Assembly (NCBI RefSeq): GCF_000210895.1
Contig: NC_015964.1
Location: 951,501 to 1,015,500, forward strand
From: Haemophilus parainfluenzae T3T1
Lineage (GTDB): Bacteria; Pseudomonadota; Gammaproteobacteria; Enterobacterales; Pasteurellaceae
Length of the DNA: 64,000 bases
Direction: 5' to 3'
In this document: positions 1 through 10,429 of the stretch, piece after piece
How the letters are laid out: every line of letters starts with the position of its first letter
Numbering within the stretch: position 1 is the first letter of the stretch
Notes under the pieces: model-generated
What the model saw: the letters and a program-made list of their open reading frames with translations, nothing else
What the model was told of the DNA's origin: nothing
Database searches by the model: none
Made by a program: the position numbers and the translations under genes

Positions 1-558
1 CTGTTCATCAAACATTCCACCTAATCCATTAATTAAAAAAGAACGACAATCTAAGTGTTGTAAGGCATAGTTTAAATAGCAGGCAGCACTAAAAGAACGC
101 TTTAATCCAATGATAAAAATATTATTGGCCTCTTTGAGAATTTTGGCTGCTTCATTAATTTGTTCATTTGTGGTTTGTTCGGCTAACTGATGTAACGCTT
201 GGCTATTGGCTTGTGAGAAAATAGTCAAAATATCTTCTGGTGATTCTTCACCTTCTGATTTAGCAATTTTATGTGAAAGTTGAAGTCTTTCCGTGTAATT
301 AGTGGTTTTTTCCATAAGATTTTCACGGAAGATTTGTTTCATTTCGTTAAAACCGGAAAAACCGAATTCAGAAGCAAAACGAATAAGCGTTGAAGGGGGA
401 ACATCAGCTTTTTCTGCAATAACGGCAACGGTATCAAAAACAATACTGTCGCTATTATCTAAGATATATTTTGCAACTTGTTTAAGTCTTTTACTTAAAC
501 TATCGTAACGAGTTTGTATTTCTGTTTGTAAATTGGTTAATTGAGATTTTTCTTTCAT
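1..558 (-). CDS. RpiR/MurR-family transcriptional regulator (3' end cut off by window edge)
   Basis: The reverse strand is open from an ATG at 556-558 to the first base of the window, giving 186 residues with no stop, so the C-terminus lies outside. The N-terminal part (about residues 1-80) has the RpiR helix-turn-helix pattern, with DTVAVIAEKADVPPSTLIRF followed by a GFSGFNEMK segment. The C-terminal part begins a SIS sugar-phosphate-binding fold (NNIFIIGLKRS). Family members sense phosphosugars and control sugar-use genes; the regulated genes would lie outside the window. The gene is upstream of, and in the same direction as, nothing else visible here; it follows the frd terminator. Family assignment is firm, the specific target unknown. 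Confidence 0.8.
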   Translation of the reverse strand, partial: MKEKSQLTNLQTEIQTRYDSLSKRLKQVAKYILDNSDSIVFDTVAVIAEKADVPPSTLIRFASEFGFSGFNEMKQIFRENLMEKTTNYTERLQLSHKIAKSEGEESPEDILTIFSQANSQALHQLAEQTTNEQINEAAKILKEANNIFIIGLKRSFSAACYLNYALQHLDCRSFLINGLGGMFDEQ

Positions 559-619
559 ATAAAGTTATTTTTAGAATAAATGTTCGCAGATCTTATAGAG
601 ATGAACGAAAAATTCAAGA

Positions 620-651
620 AAAAAGTGCGGTCAAAAATGACCGCACTTTTA
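620..651 (-). terminator. Rho-independent terminator of the frd operon, made of two inverted uptake signals
   Basis: An AAAAGTGCGGTCA arm and its complement TGACCGCACTTTT are separated by a few A residues, and the reverse strand continues into T residues. It lies 25 bases beyond the frdD stop. Each arm is one DNA-uptake signal. Confidence 0.8.
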
Positions 652-675
652 TTTCTTCACTTTAGTACTTTTAAA

Positions 676-1020
676 TTACAAACCTAATACGGCAAATAAC
701 ACCCAAACAGTGTAAATGGTTGCTAGACCGTAGAAGATAAATCCGCCTGCAGGCACGTGAATTTTAAGATCGTGCATCGCGTGGTGGATACGGTGTAAAC
801 CACACCACATTGGGAAAATTGTTAAAACTAAGATAACTAATTTTCCGATCCAAGAATAAGCGAATGTAATTAGGTTATGTGGATCAATTAATCCAAATGG
901 TAACAATAAACCAAGGATTAAGATTACCACAGGGAAGAAAATCGCACTGACAGTCCCGCCAGCACCAAACATCAACCATACTGGTGGTTCACCAGAGCGT
1001 TTTGGATTTTGTTCGACCAT
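676..1020 (-). CDS. frdD: Fumarate reductase membrane anchor subunit D
   Basis: A 114-residue hydrophobic protein with three membrane segments, the usual size for FrdD. With FrdC it anchors the FrdAB catalytic dimer to the inner membrane and holds the menaquinol site. The sequence shows the Haemophilus-type start [19 protein letters not shown] and conserved [11 protein letters not shown] and [12 protein letters not shown] segments, the second with histidines typical of the quinone region. It is the last gene of frdABCD, 11 bases after frdC, and is followed by a terminator. Confidence 0.95.
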   Translation of the reverse strand: MVEQNPKRSGEPPVWLMFGAGGTVSAIFFPVVILILGLLLPFGLIDPHNLITFAYSWIGKLVILVLTIFPMWCGLHRIHHAMHDLKIHVPAGGFIFYGLATIYTVWVLFAVLGL

Positions 1021-1031
1021 TTTTTCTCTCC

Positions 1032-1442
1032 CTACATATAAACTAAAATTAATGCGATAACACTAATCACCGCTGTAACTGCCCAAAGTGCATTTCTTAA
1101 CACGTGATGTGGTAAACGTTCATTTTTAACAATGATGTTCATCACTTTTGGTGTCATCACGAAATAAGTTGCAGTGTGATATAAAGTCGCAATTAATGTA
1201 ATGATATTTAAGATCACCACAATTGGATTTCTTAAGAAGCCAATGAAATCAACAATACCTAAGCCTGGTATAGGATTGCTTGCAAGGCAAAGTACACCAT
1301 AAAGCAATACGATACAGAACCATACGGCAAAGATAGAAGTTGCTTCACGCACCATATAAGCTTTGTAGAAATCCAATTTTTGCCACCAAGTAGCCGTCAT
1401 TGGGCGAACATATTTTTTACGTTTACTTACTGTTACTGACAT
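1032..1442 (-). CDS. frdC: Fumarate reductase membrane anchor subunit C
   Basis: A 136-residue protein with three predicted membrane helices and the FrdC N-terminal signature [20 protein letters not shown]. It is the partner of FrdD in the quinol-oxidising membrane domain of fumarate reductase. It begins about 10 bases after frdB, inside the frdABCD operon, so it is very likely cotranscribed. No anomaly seen. Confidence 0.95.
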   Translation of the reverse strand: MSVTVSKRKKYVRPMTATWWQKLDFYKAYMVREATSIFAVWFCIVLLYGVLCLASNPIPGLGIVDFIGFLRNPIVVILNIITLIATLYHTATYFVMTPKVMNIIVKNERLPHHVLRNALWAVTAVISVIALILVYM

Positions 1443-1452
1443 ATTCTTCCCC

Positions 1453-2223
1453 TTAGCCTTTTGGTTTTAGCATTGAGATAACATAATCTTTGGCACTTTC
1501 CACTTTGCCTTGGTTAATTGCAGAAGCTGGATCCACGTGTTTTGGACACACTTCAGAACAATAACCGACGAAAGTACAGCTCCAAACACCGTTTTTACCA
1601 TTTAATAATGGCATACGTTGTGCTTTACCATGGTCACGGTTATCAAGGTTGTAACGGTGTGCCATTGTAATTGCAGCTGGGCCTAAGAATTCAGGGTTTA
1701 AACCAAATTGCGGACAAGCGGCATAGCATAAACCACAGTTGATACACATTGAGAATTGACGATATTTTTCAAGCTGTGCCGGAGTTTGTTTAGTACGGCT
1801 TACTTGCAATTCTTTCGATGGATGTGGTTTACCATCTAATGCTGGCGCTTCGTTACCAATAATATAAGGTTTAATTGCCTCTAAACTTTCGATGAAGTGG
1901 CTTAAATCCACCACTAAGTCGCGTTCAATAGGGAAGTTTGCTAATGGTTCAATACGCATGTGGCCGCTGTAATCACGTAAGAACGTTTTACAAGCCAATT
2001 TTGGTTTGTTATTGACCATCATCCCACAAGAACCGCAGATCGCCATACGGCAAGACCAACGATAAGAAAGAGACGGTTCAAGTTTATCTTTAATATAACC
2101 TAACGCATCTAAAAGAGAGGTTTGGTTATCATAAGGTACTTGATAAGAGCTTAAATGTGGCTCTTGATCGTTTTCTGGGTTGTAGCGTAATACTTCAACA
2201 GTCATTACCGGTGAATTAGCCAT
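1453..2223 (-). CDS. frdB: Fumarate reductase iron-sulfur subunit
   Basis: This 256-residue subunit carries electrons from menaquinol to the FrdA flavin through three iron-sulfur clusters. Ligand motifs are visible in order: [12 protein letters not shown] plus a later Cys for [2Fe-2S], [12 protein letters not shown], and [17 protein letters not shown] for the [4Fe-4S] and [3Fe-4S] clusters. I placed the start at the ATG at 2221-2223 ([14 protein letters not shown]); the open frame runs further upstream but that would lie deep in frdA. This start overlaps the frdA stop by 8 bases, consistent with translational coupling. Confidence 0.95.
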   Translation of the reverse strand: MANSPVMTVEVLRYNPENDQEPHLSSYQVPYDNQTSLLDALGYIKDKLEPSLSYRWSCRMAICGSCGMMVNNKPKLACKTFLRDYSGHMRIEPLANFPIERDLVVDLSHFIESLEAIKPYIIGNEAPALDGKPHPSKELQVSRTKQTPAQLEKYRQFSMCINCGLCYAACPQFGLNPEFLGPAAITMAHRYNLDNRDHGKAQRMPLLNGKNGVWSCTFVGYCSEVCPKHVDPASAINQGKVESAKDYVISMLKPKG

Positions 2224-4015
2224 TTGCTTGCTCCTTAGCTTTCGCAGCCGCTTCTGCCGCTTCTGCTTCAGCACCATAAACACGTTTTGCTGGTTGAGAT
2301 TTAGTGATTTTCACCGGACTGTATTCAATACGCGGTGCATCATCGCCATTGTAGTAAGCAAGGGTGTGTTTTAAATAATTCACATCATCACGTTCAGTGT
2401 AGTCTAAGCGTTGGTGTGCACCACGAGACTCTTTACGTTCAATTGCAGAGTTTGCAATAGATTGTGCCACATCAAGGATGTAACCTAATTCTACTGTGTA
2501 AAGCACATCGGTATTGAATACGCTTGAACGGTCTGTTACACGGATACGTTTATAACGTTCTTTAAGCTCAGCAATTTTATCTACTGCTTTTTGCATGCTT
2601 TCTTGGTCACGGTAGATACCACAACCTTCTTCCATTACGGTACCCATTTCATCACGGATTTCAGACCAAGATTCATTACCTTCTTGGTTATAAAGTGCTT
2701 CAAGGCGAGCCACAACATCTTGAGCTTGCGCATCAACTGCTGCACGATTTGCAGGTTGCGCTTCTGCTGCACGTTGTGCGGCATATTCACCCGCAACACG
2801 GCCTAAAACCACTAATTCTGCAAGCGAGTTAGAACCTAAACGGTTTGCGCCGTGTAAACCAGAAGACGCACATTCACCCACAGCAAATAACCCTTTAATG
2901 CGAGTTTCGCTGTTGTAATCCACTTCGATACCACCCATAGTGTAGTGAACAACTGGACGAACAGGGATTGGTTCATTAACTGGGTTTACACCCTCATAAG
3001 CACTTGCCAATTCACAAATGAATGGAAGACGTTCATGTAAATATTTTTCACCTAAGTGACGTAAGTCAAGGTGAACCACATCGACACCTTTTGCCGTTTT
3101 TAAGGTGTTGCCTTTTCTCCATTCTTGCCAGAATGCTTGTGAAACTTTATCACGCGGACCAAGTTCCATATATTTGTTTTCAGGTTTACCGATTGGGGTT
3201 TCAGGACCTAGACCATAATCTTGTAAATAACGGTAGCCGTTTTTATTCACTAAGATACCGCCTTCACCACGACAACCTTCAGTCATTAAGATACCGGTGT
3301 TTGGTAAGCCGGTTGGGTGATATTGGACGAATTCCATATCACGAAGAGGGACACCGTGACGATATGCCATTGATAAACCATCACCAGTTACGATACCGCC
3401 GTTGGTGTTGAATTTAAATGCACGACAACCACCACCCGTTGCAATCACAACCGCATTTGCGTTGATTTGAACAAGTGAACCTTCCATCATATTCATCGCC
3501 ACCATACCGCGAGCATGACCATCATCAACTAAGATGTCTAAAACGAAGTGCTCGTCAAAGCGTTGAATTTGTGGATATTGAATGGATGTTTGGAAAAGAG
3601 TATGTAATAAGTGGAAACCGGTTTTGTCTGCCGCGAACCAAGTACGTTCGATTTTCATCCCACCGAAACGGCGCACGTTCACATCACCATCTGCTTTACG
3701 GCTCCAAGGGCAGCCCCAACGTTCAAGCTGAGTCATTTCCACTGGAGAATGTTCAACGAAGTATTCCACCACATCTTGTTCACATAACCAGTCACCACCG
3801 GCAACGGTATCGTGGAAGTGTTTATCGTAGGAATCTTCCTCTTTAATTACTGCGGCCGCACCACCTTCTGCTGCAACCGTATGGCTACGCATAGGATAAA
3901 CCTTAGAAACTAATGCGATCTTTAAGTTAGGGTTTGCTTCTGCTGCTGCAATTGCTGCACGTAAACCGCCGCCACCGGCACCAACAATAGCAATATCGAC
4001 ATTAACCGTTTGCAC
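2216..4015 (-). CDS. frdA: Fumarate reductase flavoprotein subunit
   Basis: This is the catalytic subunit reducing fumarate to succinate in anaerobic respiration. A Rossmann FAD motif ([15 protein letters not shown]) opens the protein. The histidine carrying covalent FAD is in [10 protein letters not shown] (about residue 45), and substrate-site segments such as HPTG and the [11 protein letters not shown] region are present. An upstream TTG would add four residues, but GGAGG sits five bases before a GTG at 4013-4015, so I choose that GTG; it gives 599 residues, the length I recall for the Haemophilus protein. First gene of frdABCD, divergent from epmA as in E. coli. Confidence 0.95.
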   Translation of the reverse strand: MQTVNVDIAIVGAGGGGLRAAIAAAEANPNLKIALVSKVYPMRSHTVAAEGGAAAVIKEEDSYDKHFHDTVAGGDWLCEQDVVEYFVEHSPVEMTQLERWGCPWSRKADGDVNVRRFGGMKIERTWFAADKTGFHLLHTLFQTSIQYPQIQRFDEHFVLDILVDDGHARGMVAMNMMEGSLVQINANAVVIATGGGCRAFKFNTNGGIVTGDGLSMAYRHGVPLRDMEFVQYHPTGLPNTGILMTEGCRGEGGILVNKNGYRYLQDYGLGPETPIGKPENKYMELGPRDKVSQAFWQEWRKGNTLKTAKGVDVVHLDLRHLGEKYLHERLPFICELASAYEGVNPVNEPIPVRPVVHYTMGGIEVDYNSETRIKGLFAVGECASSGLHGANRLGSNSLAELVVLGRVAGEYAAQRAAEAQPANRAAVDAQAQDVVARLEALYNQEGNESWSEIRDEMGTVMEEGCGIYRDQESMQKAVDKIAELKERYKRIRVTDRSSVFNTDVLYTVELGYILDVAQSIANSAIERKESRGAHQRLDYTERDDVNYLKHTLAYYNGDDAPRIEYSPVKITKSQPAKRVYGAEAEAAEAAAKAKEQANG

Positions 4016-4146
4016 GATATCCTCCAATCAATAGAAAGTAAAAAAATAAAATGCCCTAAATAAATAGGGGATATATTGCCATTCTGCCATTTTTGTTTAC
4101 AAATTAGTAACCTTTTTTCTGGAATAAACGGATAAAATATCAAAAG

Positions 4147-4162
4147 TGTGATCTAACTCAAA
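4147..4162 (-). promoter_or_regulatory. CRP/FNR-type binding site upstream of frdA
   Basis: The sequence TGTGA-N6-TCAAA fits the CRP half-site pattern with one mismatch. Read in the overlapping frame GTGAT-N4-CTCAA, it fits the FNR pattern TTGAT-N4-ATCAA with two mismatches. It lies about 140 bases before the frdA start in the 279-base frdA/epmA gap. FNR activation of frd is established in enterics; which factor acts here cannot be told from sequence. Confidence 0.45.
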
Positions 4163-4294
4163 AAAGTTACTTTTTTTATATTTTTTAGATGATAACCGTT
4201 TTCGTTTAAGAATGATTTAGTCGGATTATTGAGTTAAAAATCGCTCTTGTTTACAATAGTCTTATTCATTTTAAAGGTGAAAACGGAGAAAAAA

Positions 4295-5278
4295 ATGACC
4301 GCACTTAGCGATAAAAAAACAGAATGGCAACCTTCTGCATCAATTCAAAACTTATTGGCGCGTGCCAAAATCATTGCAGATATCCGCCAGTTCTTTACTG
4401 AACGTGGATTACTAGAAGTGGAAACGCCCGTTTTAAGTGAATTTGGCGTAACGGATCTTCACCTTTCCACCTTTAATACAGAATTTGTTGCCCCTTTTGA
4501 TGAGTTGTCGAAAACGCTGTGGCTTTCTACCAGCCCGGAATATCACATGAAACGTTTATTAGCGGCAGGAAGTGGACCGATTTTTCAAATTGGCAAAGTG
4601 TTTCGTAATGAAGAAGCAGGTAATCGCCATAATCCAGAATTTACCATGCTTGAATGGTATCGACCGCACTTTGATATGTACCGCCTAATGAATGAAGTGG
4701 ATGATTTATTACAACAGATCCTCGATTGCAAACCTGCAGAAACCTTAAGTTATCAATTTGTCTTCCAAGAATATGTAGGATTAGATCCATTATCAGCGAC
4801 TCGTCAAGAATTAGTAGAGGCAGCGCGTAAGCACAACTTTATGGCAGATGAAGATGAAGATCGTGATACTTTACTACAATTTTTATTCAGCGAAGTGGTA
4901 GAACCTAAAATCGGACAAGAAGCGCCTGTTGCCGTTTATCATTTCCCTTCTTCCCAAGCAGCGCTTGCACAACTTAGCCCAGAAGATAGCCGCGTGGCAG
5001 AACGTTTTGAGTTCTATTATAAAGGCTTAGAGTTAGCCAACGGTTTCCATGAGCTCACCGATGCGCGTGAACAGCAACATCGCTTTGAGCAAGACAACCG
5101 CCTACGTGAAAAAGCTGGCTTGCCACAACGTGAAATTGATCATCGTTTACTGGCGGCATTACAAGCAGGAATCCCCAATACATCAGGCGTGGCTTTAGGT
5201 GTCGATCGTCTAATTATGATTGCATTAGGCGCTGAAAGTATTAAAGAAGTGATTTCATTTTCGGTGGAATGTGCTTAA
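4295..5278 (+). CDS. epmA: Elongation factor P beta-lysylation enzyme (EF-P--(R)-beta-lysine ligase)
   Basis: A 327-residue class II aminoacyl-tRNA-synthetase-like protein without an anticodon-binding domain, as expected for EpmA (PoxA/GenX, about 325 residues). It activates (R)-beta-lysine and attaches it to a lysine of EF-P, which relieves ribosome stalling at polyproline. Class II motifs are visible: FLEVETP-like motif 1 ([11 protein letters not shown]), motif 2 [20 protein letters not shown], and motif 3 [11 protein letters not shown] near the end. I chose the ATG at 4295, preceded by GGAGA, over an upstream in-frame ATG at 4247. The codons after the ATG (MTALS) are written by an uptake signal. 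Divergent pairing with frdA is conserved with E. coli. Confidence 0.93.
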   Translation: MTALSDKKTEWQPSASIQNLLARAKIIADIRQFFTERGLLEVETPVLSEFGVTDLHLSTFNTEFVAPFDELSKTLWLSTSPEYHMKRLLAAGSGPIFQIGKVFRNEEAGNRHNPEFTMLEWYRPHFDMYRLMNEVDDLLQQILDCKPAETLSYQFVFQEYVGLDPLSATRQELVEAARKHNFMADEDEDRDTLLQFLFSEVVEPKIGQEAPVAVYHFPSSQAALAQLSPEDSRVAERFEFYYKGLELANGFHELTDAREQQHRFEQDNRLREKAGLPQREIDHRLLAALQAGIPNTSGVALGVDRLIMIALGAESIKEVISFSVECA

Positions 5279-5381
5279 GTTTATATAGTGTGCGTTACTC
5301 ACTCTTACCTAAAAATGATTTCAATTTGTACCGCACTTTTTTTGATTTAGATAAATATTTATGTAAAAAAGTTACATAAAA

Positions 5382-5399
5382 TTGTTAGTAAGATCACAC
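5382..5399 (+). promoter_or_regulatory. CRP-type site upstream of sdaC
   Basis: TGTTA-N6-TCACA (5383-5398) matches the canonical CRP pattern TGTGA-N6-TCACA at nine of ten positions, with a good A/T-rich surround. It lies about 120 bases before the sdaC ATG in a 236-base intergenic stretch. Catabolite control of serine use would fit, but is inferred. Confidence 0.5.
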
Positions 5400-5460
5400 T
5401 TTATTATTTTGCACTTTGCGATCACCCCCTAACGTTATCATAATGCCACCATTAATTTAA

Positions 5461-5474
5461 TGAATGAATATTCA
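5461..5474 (+). promoter_or_regulatory. ARG-box-like palindrome before sdaC
   Basis: TGAAT-GAAT-ATTCA has the core layout of an ArgR half-operator (TGAAT-N4-ATTCA), with one non-A/T base in the spacer. It sits about 40 bases before the sdaC start. Only one box is seen, while ArgR operators usually carry two, so the call is weak. Confidence 0.25.
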
Positions 5475-5514
5475 TTGGGTAAAGATTTTATAATTTAACT
5501 TTAGAGGGTAATGT

Positions 5515-6753
5515 ATGGACACTACAACTAATAAAAAATGGAATAAATTTGATACAGCTTGGGTATTAAACTTATTTGGAACTGCGGTGGGTGCAGGGGT
5601 ATTATTTTTACCAATCAACGCAGGGATGGGCGGCTTTTGGCCTTTGATTGTGATGGCGGTTTTAGTTGGACCGATGACATATTTTGCGCATCGTGGTTTG
5701 GCTTATTTCGTGTTGTCTTCTTCTAAACCAGGCAGTGATATTACCGAAGTAGTAGAAGAACATTTCGGCCCGACCGCTGGGAAATTAATTACCTTATTAT
5801 ATTTCTTTGCGATCTTCCCAATTTTATTGATTTATGGAAACGGGATCACTAATACGGTCGATTCTTTTATCGTCAACCAATTAGGCATGGCTTCACCAAA
5901 CCGTGTGATTCTTTCTTTTGTATTAATTGCGATATTGATTTCAGTCATGTTGTTCAGTGAAAAAGTGATGTTGAAAATCACCGAATTACTGGTTTATCCA
6001 TTGGTGTTGATTCTCTTTGCGTTATCAATTTATCTCATTCCGCAATGGAATGCTTCAATGCTTTATGAACTTCCTACTGCTGGTGGCTTTATCACGACAT
6101 TATGGTTAACCATCCCAGTATTGGTTTTCTCTTTTAACCATTCTCCGGCAATTTCATCTTTCACGCTTTCTCAACAACGTGAATATAAAGATTTTAATAC
6201 AACGGAATATCACATTGGTCGTACAGAAAAAGGCACTTCAACCGTATTACTTTTCTTCGTGATGTTCTTTGTATTTAGCTGTGTATTAACTTTAACACCA
6301 GCAGAGTTATTAGAAGCAAAAGCACAAAATATCAGTATCTTGTCTTATCTTGCTAACAAATTTGATAACCCATACATTTCTTATTTTGCACCATTAGTGG
6401 CTTTCTTCGCGATTACAAGCTCATTCTTTGGCCATTATTTAGGCGCACGTGAAGGTTTAGAAGGTTTATACCTCAAAATGAAAGGTGAAAGCGTGAATCG
6501 TAAAAAATTAAATTACGGTACTGCAGTTTTCTTCTTATTGACTTTATGGGGTGTGGCGATCATTAATCCAAGTATTTTAGGTTTGATTGAATCCCTTGGC
6601 GGCCCAATCATTGCGATGATCCTTTTCATTATGCCTATGTATGCAATCCGCAATGTTCCAGCAATGAAACGCTATCAAGGTCGTTTTAGCAATATATTTG
6701 TTACAGTTATGGGATTAATTGCTATCTCCGCGGTCGTATATGGATTATTATAA
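5515..6753 (+). CDS. sdaC: Serine transporter, HAAAP family
   Basis: A 412-residue inner-membrane permease with about eleven hydrophobic segments, belonging to the hydroxy/aromatic amino acid permease family. The N-terminal motif [20 protein letters not shown] and the internal [18 protein letters not shown] match SdaC, the proton-serine symporter. It is followed after 35 bases by sdaA, so uptake and deamination of L-serine form a two-gene unit. The ATG follows GAGGG at suitable spacing. Slightly shorter than E. coli SdaC (429). Confidence 0.92.
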   Translation: MDTTTNKKWNKFDTAWVLNLFGTAVGAGVLFLPINAGMGGFWPLIVMAVLVGPMTYFAHRGLAYFVLSSSKPGSDITEVVEEHFGPTAGKLITLLYFFAIFPILLIYGNGITNTVDSFIVNQLGMASPNRVILSFVLIAILISVMLFSEKVMLKITELLVYPLVLILFALSIYLIPQWNASMLYELPTAGGFITTLWLTIPVLVFSFNHSPAISSFTLSQQREYKDFNTTEYHIGRTEKGTSTVLLFFVMFFVFSCVLTLTPAELLEAKAQNISILSYLANKFDNPYISYFAPLVAFFAITSSFFGHYLGAREGLEGLYLKMKGESVNRKKLNYGTAVFFLLTLWGVAIINPSILGLIESLGGPIIAMILFIMPMYAIRNVPAMKRYQGRFSNIFVTVMGLIAISAVVYGLL

Positions 6754-6788
6754 GCGGCTTTTTAGTTTAGCTTAGGATTTAAAATAAT

Positions 6789-8159
6789 ATGATTAGTGTA
6801 TTTGATATGTTTAAAGTGGGAGTTGGGCCATCCAGCTCCCATACTGTTGGCCCGATGAAAGCAGGCAAGCAGTTTATTGATGATTTAATCGAGCAAGGTA
6901 AATTTGATGCTGTTGCAACCTTGCATGTTGATGTGTATGGTTCTCTCTCAATGACAGGACTTGGCCATAATACAGATATCGCCATCATTATGGGATTAGC
7001 AGGTTATCTACCACACGATGTAGATATTGATTTAATCCCAACATTTATCGACCAGGTTAAACAAACCAAAAAACTGTCGATTGCACAGGGTAAAAAAACG
7101 GTTAATTTCGATTGGGATGCCAATATGGTATTCCATAATTCCTTTTTATCATTGCATGAAAACGGCATGACAATTACCGCATTAGATGCTGAACGTAATG
7201 TGCTTTATCGTCAAACCTATTATTCTATCGGTGGTGGTTTTATCGTAGATGAAGCGCATTTTGGTCAAGAGAAAGAGAATCCTGTGGCCGTGCCGTATCC
7301 TTATCAATATGCTGAAGATATTTTGAAACATTGTCAGGAAAATGGCTTAATGCTATCTACGGTGATGATGAGAAATGAGTTAGCATTACGTGATAAAAAA
7401 GAGGTTGAAGCACATTTACATAATGTCTGGAAAACCATGAAAGATTGTATTGAGCATGGTGTCAATACAGAAGGCGTGTTACCAGGACCATTAAAAGTAG
7501 TACGTCGTGCACCGTCACTTTATCGTCTCTTGCAAGCCAATAGTAATCGTCTTGCAAATGATCCAATGCATGTCATCGACTGGGTGAATATGTTTGCCCT
7601 CGCGGTAAACGAAGAGAATGCTGCCGGTGGACGCGTCGTGACCGCACCAACGAACGGTGCTTGTGGTATCGTACCAGCCGTGCTTTCTTATTATGAAAAA
7701 TTTGTAGGACCTTTAACACAGGATGTGATTGAGCGCTACTTATTGGCAGCTGGTATGATTGGTTCACTTTATAAGATGAATGCGTCTATTTCTGGTGCAG
7801 AAGTTGGCTGCCAAGGTGAAGTAGGCGTGGCATGTTCAATGGCTGCCGCAGGTTTAACTGAAATCCTAGGCGGTACGCCAGTACAAGTATGTATTGCAGC
7901 TGAAATTGCGATGGAACACAATCTGGGCTTAACTTGCGACCCTGTTGGTGGACAAGTACAGGTGCCTTGTATTGAACGTAACGCAATTGCTTCAGTGAAA
8001 GCGATTAACGCTAGCCGTATGGCATTACGCCGAACCACGAACCCTCGCGTAACCTTGGATAAAGTGATCGAAACCATGTATGAAACAGGTAAAGACATGA
8101 ATGCCAAATATCGCGAAACATCGAAAGGTGGCTTAGCGGTGAAAGTGGTCTGTTCTTAA
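6789..8159 (+). CDS. sdaA: L-serine deaminase, iron-sulfur type
   Basis: A 456-residue enzyme converting L-serine to pyruvate and ammonia. The beta domain (N-terminal, starting [23 protein letters not shown]) and the alpha domain are fused as in E. coli SdaA. The SSSHTVGPM serine-binding segment and the cysteines of the catalytic [4Fe-4S] cluster ([42 protein letters not shown]) are visible. It lies 35 bases after sdaC in the same direction and ends at a strong shared terminator. Confidence 0.95.
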   Translation: MISVFDMFKVGVGPSSSHTVGPMKAGKQFIDDLIEQGKFDAVATLHVDVYGSLSMTGLGHNTDIAIIMGLAGYLPHDVDIDLIPTFIDQVKQTKKLSIAQGKKTVNFDWDANMVFHNSFLSLHENGMTITALDAERNVLYRQTYYSIGGGFIVDEAHFGQEKENPVAVPYPYQYAEDILKHCQENGLMLSTVMMRNELALRDKKEVEAHLHNVWKTMKDCIEHGVNTEGVLPGPLKVVRRAPSLYRLLQANSNRLANDPMHVIDWVNMFALAVNEENAAGGRVVTAPTNGACGIVPAVLSYYEKFVGPLTQDVIERYLLAAGMIGSLYKMNASISGAEVGCQGEVGVACSMAAAGLTEILGGTPVQVCIAAEIAMEHNLGLTCDPVGGQVQVPCIERNAIASVKAINASRMALRRTTNPRVTLDKVIETMYETGKDMNAKYRETSKGGLAVKVVCS

Positions 8160-8174
8160 GATTTCATTGATAAT

Positions 8175-8204
8175 AAAAGAGCGGTCATTTTTGACCGCTC
8201 TTTT
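8175..8204. terminator. Bidirectional terminator between sdaA and the metallophosphoesterase gene
   Basis: AAAAGAGCGGTCA and TGACCGCTCTTTT are separated by a T-rich loop and flanked by A and T runs on opposite sides. It lies between two convergent genes. The arm GAGCGGTC resembles, but is not, the Haemophilus uptake signal (T replaced by A/G). Confidence 0.8.
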
Positions 8205-9296
8205 TTATTTTCCTTTCACATCAATAATTACTACTTCTGATTGAGATCCTAAGCGCATTGGAATACCCCAGAAACCATAACCAGAAGTGACAAAAACATG
8301 TGGATTGCCAATTTTTTCATGACTATAATCCAAACGATACATCATTTTTGTGATTATACTGGCGGGGAATACTTGCCCTTTATGTGCATGCCCTGAAACT
8401 TGAATATCAAGAGGGAGTGAAGCATGTTTTTCGATATCTGTTGGTCGGTGATCCAATAGAATAATCGGTAAGTCAGTATTCACTTGTTTTAATAACGCCT
8501 CGGTACTTGGTCTATCGTGAGCAAGATTGTCATTTCGTCCAATCAGTACCAATTCATTATTTAATGTTAATGTTTCATCTCTTAATACCGTAATACCCGC
8601 TTTGCGAATTTCTTGATCAATTCGATCTTGGTCACCGAATAAGTCATGATTGCCTAGTGTGGCATACACGCCCATTGGGGCCTTGAGTTTCGCCAGATGA
8701 GGCTGCATTTTTTCGGCTAAATAGGCATTGACGTTATCATCCATAATATCGCCAGGCAGTAAAATGATATCCACCTTTTCCTGCTGCATAATATCAGCCA
8801 GTTTATCCAATTCTTTCCCACCAAATAATTTGCCTAAATGGAGATCGCTTGCCATACCAATTCGCAGCGGTTTAATGGGCTTATCTAGCGTAATTTCATA
8901 ATGAATAACACGTGTGACATAGGCGTTATACACACTTAAGGCAGTGATACCAATAAATAAAATCGGGTAAGTAATGCGTAAAGTACGGTCGATTTTTGTG
9001 ATGGATTTGGATTTTCGGAAAAGAAAATGAATACCTCCCACGGCGATACTCGCAAAGGCTGAAAAAAGGAGAAGCGCGAGCACTAAAGCAATAAGTCGAA
9101 ATATCGTAAAAAGCTTTAAAAAATGGCAAATAACCAAGACATTAGGAAGCAAAAAGCTGACAAAAGTAATTGCTCGTCTTGCCTTTTGAGAGAGCTGTTT
9201 GTTAAGCCACCAAATCAGCGTTTTATTAAAAATATAAATCAGCAGTTGTAACAAAATAATGGCTGCCGTAAATATAAAGTAATAACGAGTTTCCAT
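8205..9296 (-). CDS. Membrane-anchored metallophosphoesterase (YkuE/YaeI-like)
   Basis: A 363-residue protein with four hydrophobic segments in the first 140 residues, then a calcineurin-like phosphoesterase domain. Metal-ligand motifs appear in order: GMASDLHLGK, LPGDIMDD, TLGNHDLFG, and near the end QVSGHAHKGQVFP. Family members cleave phosphoesters, some acting on lipid or UDP-sugar substrates at the membrane; the substrate here is unknown. I use the ATG at 9294-9296 with AGGA seven bases upstream rather than a TTG two codons earlier. Convergent with sdaA. Confidence 0.85.
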   Translation of the reverse strand: METRYYFIFTAAIILLQLLIYIFNKTLIWWLNKQLSQKARRAITFVSFLLPNVLVICHFLKLFTIFRLIALVLALLLFSAFASIAVGGIHFLFRKSKSITKIDRTLRITYPILFIGITALSVYNAYVTRVIHYEITLDKPIKPLRIGMASDLHLGKLFGGKELDKLADIMQQEKVDIILLPGDIMDDNVNAYLAEKMQPHLAKLKAPMGVYATLGNHDLFGDQDRIDQEIRKAGITVLRDETLTLNNELVLIGRNDNLAHDRPSTEALLKQVNTDLPIILLDHRPTDIEKHASLPLDIQVSGHAHKGQVFPASIITKMMYRLDYSHEKIGNPHVFVTSGYGFWGIPMRLGSQSEVVIIDVKGK

Positions 9297-9431
9297 CTGC
9301 AATTCCTAAATAAAAGTGCGGTCGTTTTTGACCAAGTTTTGAAGTATTGAATAATAAATTTCTCTGTTCCCAAAGGCAAATTTTTTCGCTAAAATGCGGC
9401 TCGTTTTAGTTAATTTAAGAAGGAAAATCCA

Positions 9432-9761
9432 ATGTTTGGAAAAGGCGGTTTAGGCGGCTTGATGAAACAAGCCCAACAAATGCAAGAAAAAATGCAAAAA
9501 ATGCAGGAAGAAATTGCCCAATTAGAAGTAACAGGCGAAAGTGGTGCAGGTTTAGTAAAAATCACGATTAATGGTGCGCACAACTGCCGTCGTATTGAGA
9601 TCGATCCTTCTTTAATGGAAGACGATAAAGAAATGTTGGAAGATTTAATTGCTGCCGCATTCAACGATGCAGTCCGTCGTGCAGAAGAATTACAAAAAGA
9701 AAAAATGGCGTCTGTAACCGCAGGCATGCCATTACCTCCAGGAATGAAACTTCCATTTTAA
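9432..9761 (+). CDS. ybaB: Nucleoid-associated protein YbaB/EbfC
   Basis: A 109-residue DNA-binding protein of the YbaB/EbfC family, which forms tweezer-like dimers and affects nucleoid organisation and gene expression. The glycine-rich start ([24 protein letters not shown]) leads into a coiled-coil helix, followed by the family core [29 protein letters not shown]. It precedes recR by 61 bases, the arrangement found in most gammaproteobacteria, although dnaX is not in front of it here. Confidence 0.95.
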   Translation: MFGKGGLGGLMKQAQQMQEKMQKMQEEIAQLEVTGESGAGLVKITINGAHNCRRIEIDPSLMEDDKEMLEDLIAAAFNDAVRRAEELQKEKMASVTAGMPLPPGMKLPF

Positions 9762-9822
9762 TTCATCGGGTGTGTGAATTTACACGTTCACACACCATTC
9801 ATTTTCTCCCATCATAAATATT

Positions 9823-10425
9823 ATGCAAAGCAGTCCACTTTTAGAACATCTTATTGAAAACCTTCGTTGCTTGCCGGGTGTTGGCCCGAAATCAGCGCAG
9901 CGCATGGCTTATCATCTCTTACAGCGCAATCGTAGCGGTGGGATGAATTTAGCACGTGCATTAACGGAAGCGATGTCTAAAATTGGGCATTGTTCACAGT
10001 GTCGTGATTTTACCGAAGAGGAAACGTGCAATATTTGTAACAATCCTCGCCGTCAAAATTCAGGTTTGCTTTGCGTGGTGGAAATGCCGGCGGATATTCA
10101 GGCTATTGAGCAAACAGGCCAATTTTCTGGGCGTTATTTTGTCTTAATGGGGCACTTATCGCCTTTAGATGGTATTGGCCCAAAAGAGATTGGTTTAGAT
10201 TTATTGCAAAAACGTCTGGTAGAAGAATCTTTCCACGAAGTGATTTTAGCGACCAATCCAACGGTGGAAGGCGATGCCACAGCCAATTATATTGCGGAAA
10301 TTTGCCATCAACATAATATTAAAGTGAGTCGTATTGCTCACGGGATCCCTGTCGGTGGGGAATTAGAAACCGTGGACGGCACCACCTTAACCCATTCTTT
10401 CTTAGGTCGTCGTCAGATCGACTAA
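9823..10425 (+). CDS. recR: Recombination mediator RecR
   Basis: A 200-residue protein that works with RecO (and RecF) to load RecA at gaps. In order: an N-terminal helix-hairpin-helix ([16 protein letters not shown]), a four-cysteine zinc motif (CSQCRDF...CNIC), a TOPRIM domain starting at [11 protein letters not shown], and a C-terminal Walker-like segment ending SFLGRRQID. Standard length. It is only four bases upstream of topB, so the two are surely cotranscribed. Confidence 0.96.
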   Translation: MQSSPLLEHLIENLRCLPGVGPKSAQRMAYHLLQRNRSGGMNLARALTEAMSKIGHCSQCRDFTEEETCNICNNPRRQNSGLLCVVEMPADIQAIEQTGQFSGRYFVLMGHLSPLDGIGPKEIGLDLLQKRLVEESFHEVILATNPTVEGDATANYIAEICHQHNIKVSRIAHGIPVGGELETVDGTTLTHSFLGRRQID

Positions 10426-10429
10426 TCTT

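Noticed and set aside
3022-3846. Long forward-strand open frames opposite frdA
   Set aside because: They are antisense to conserved FrdA codons and have no family resemblance or start signals.
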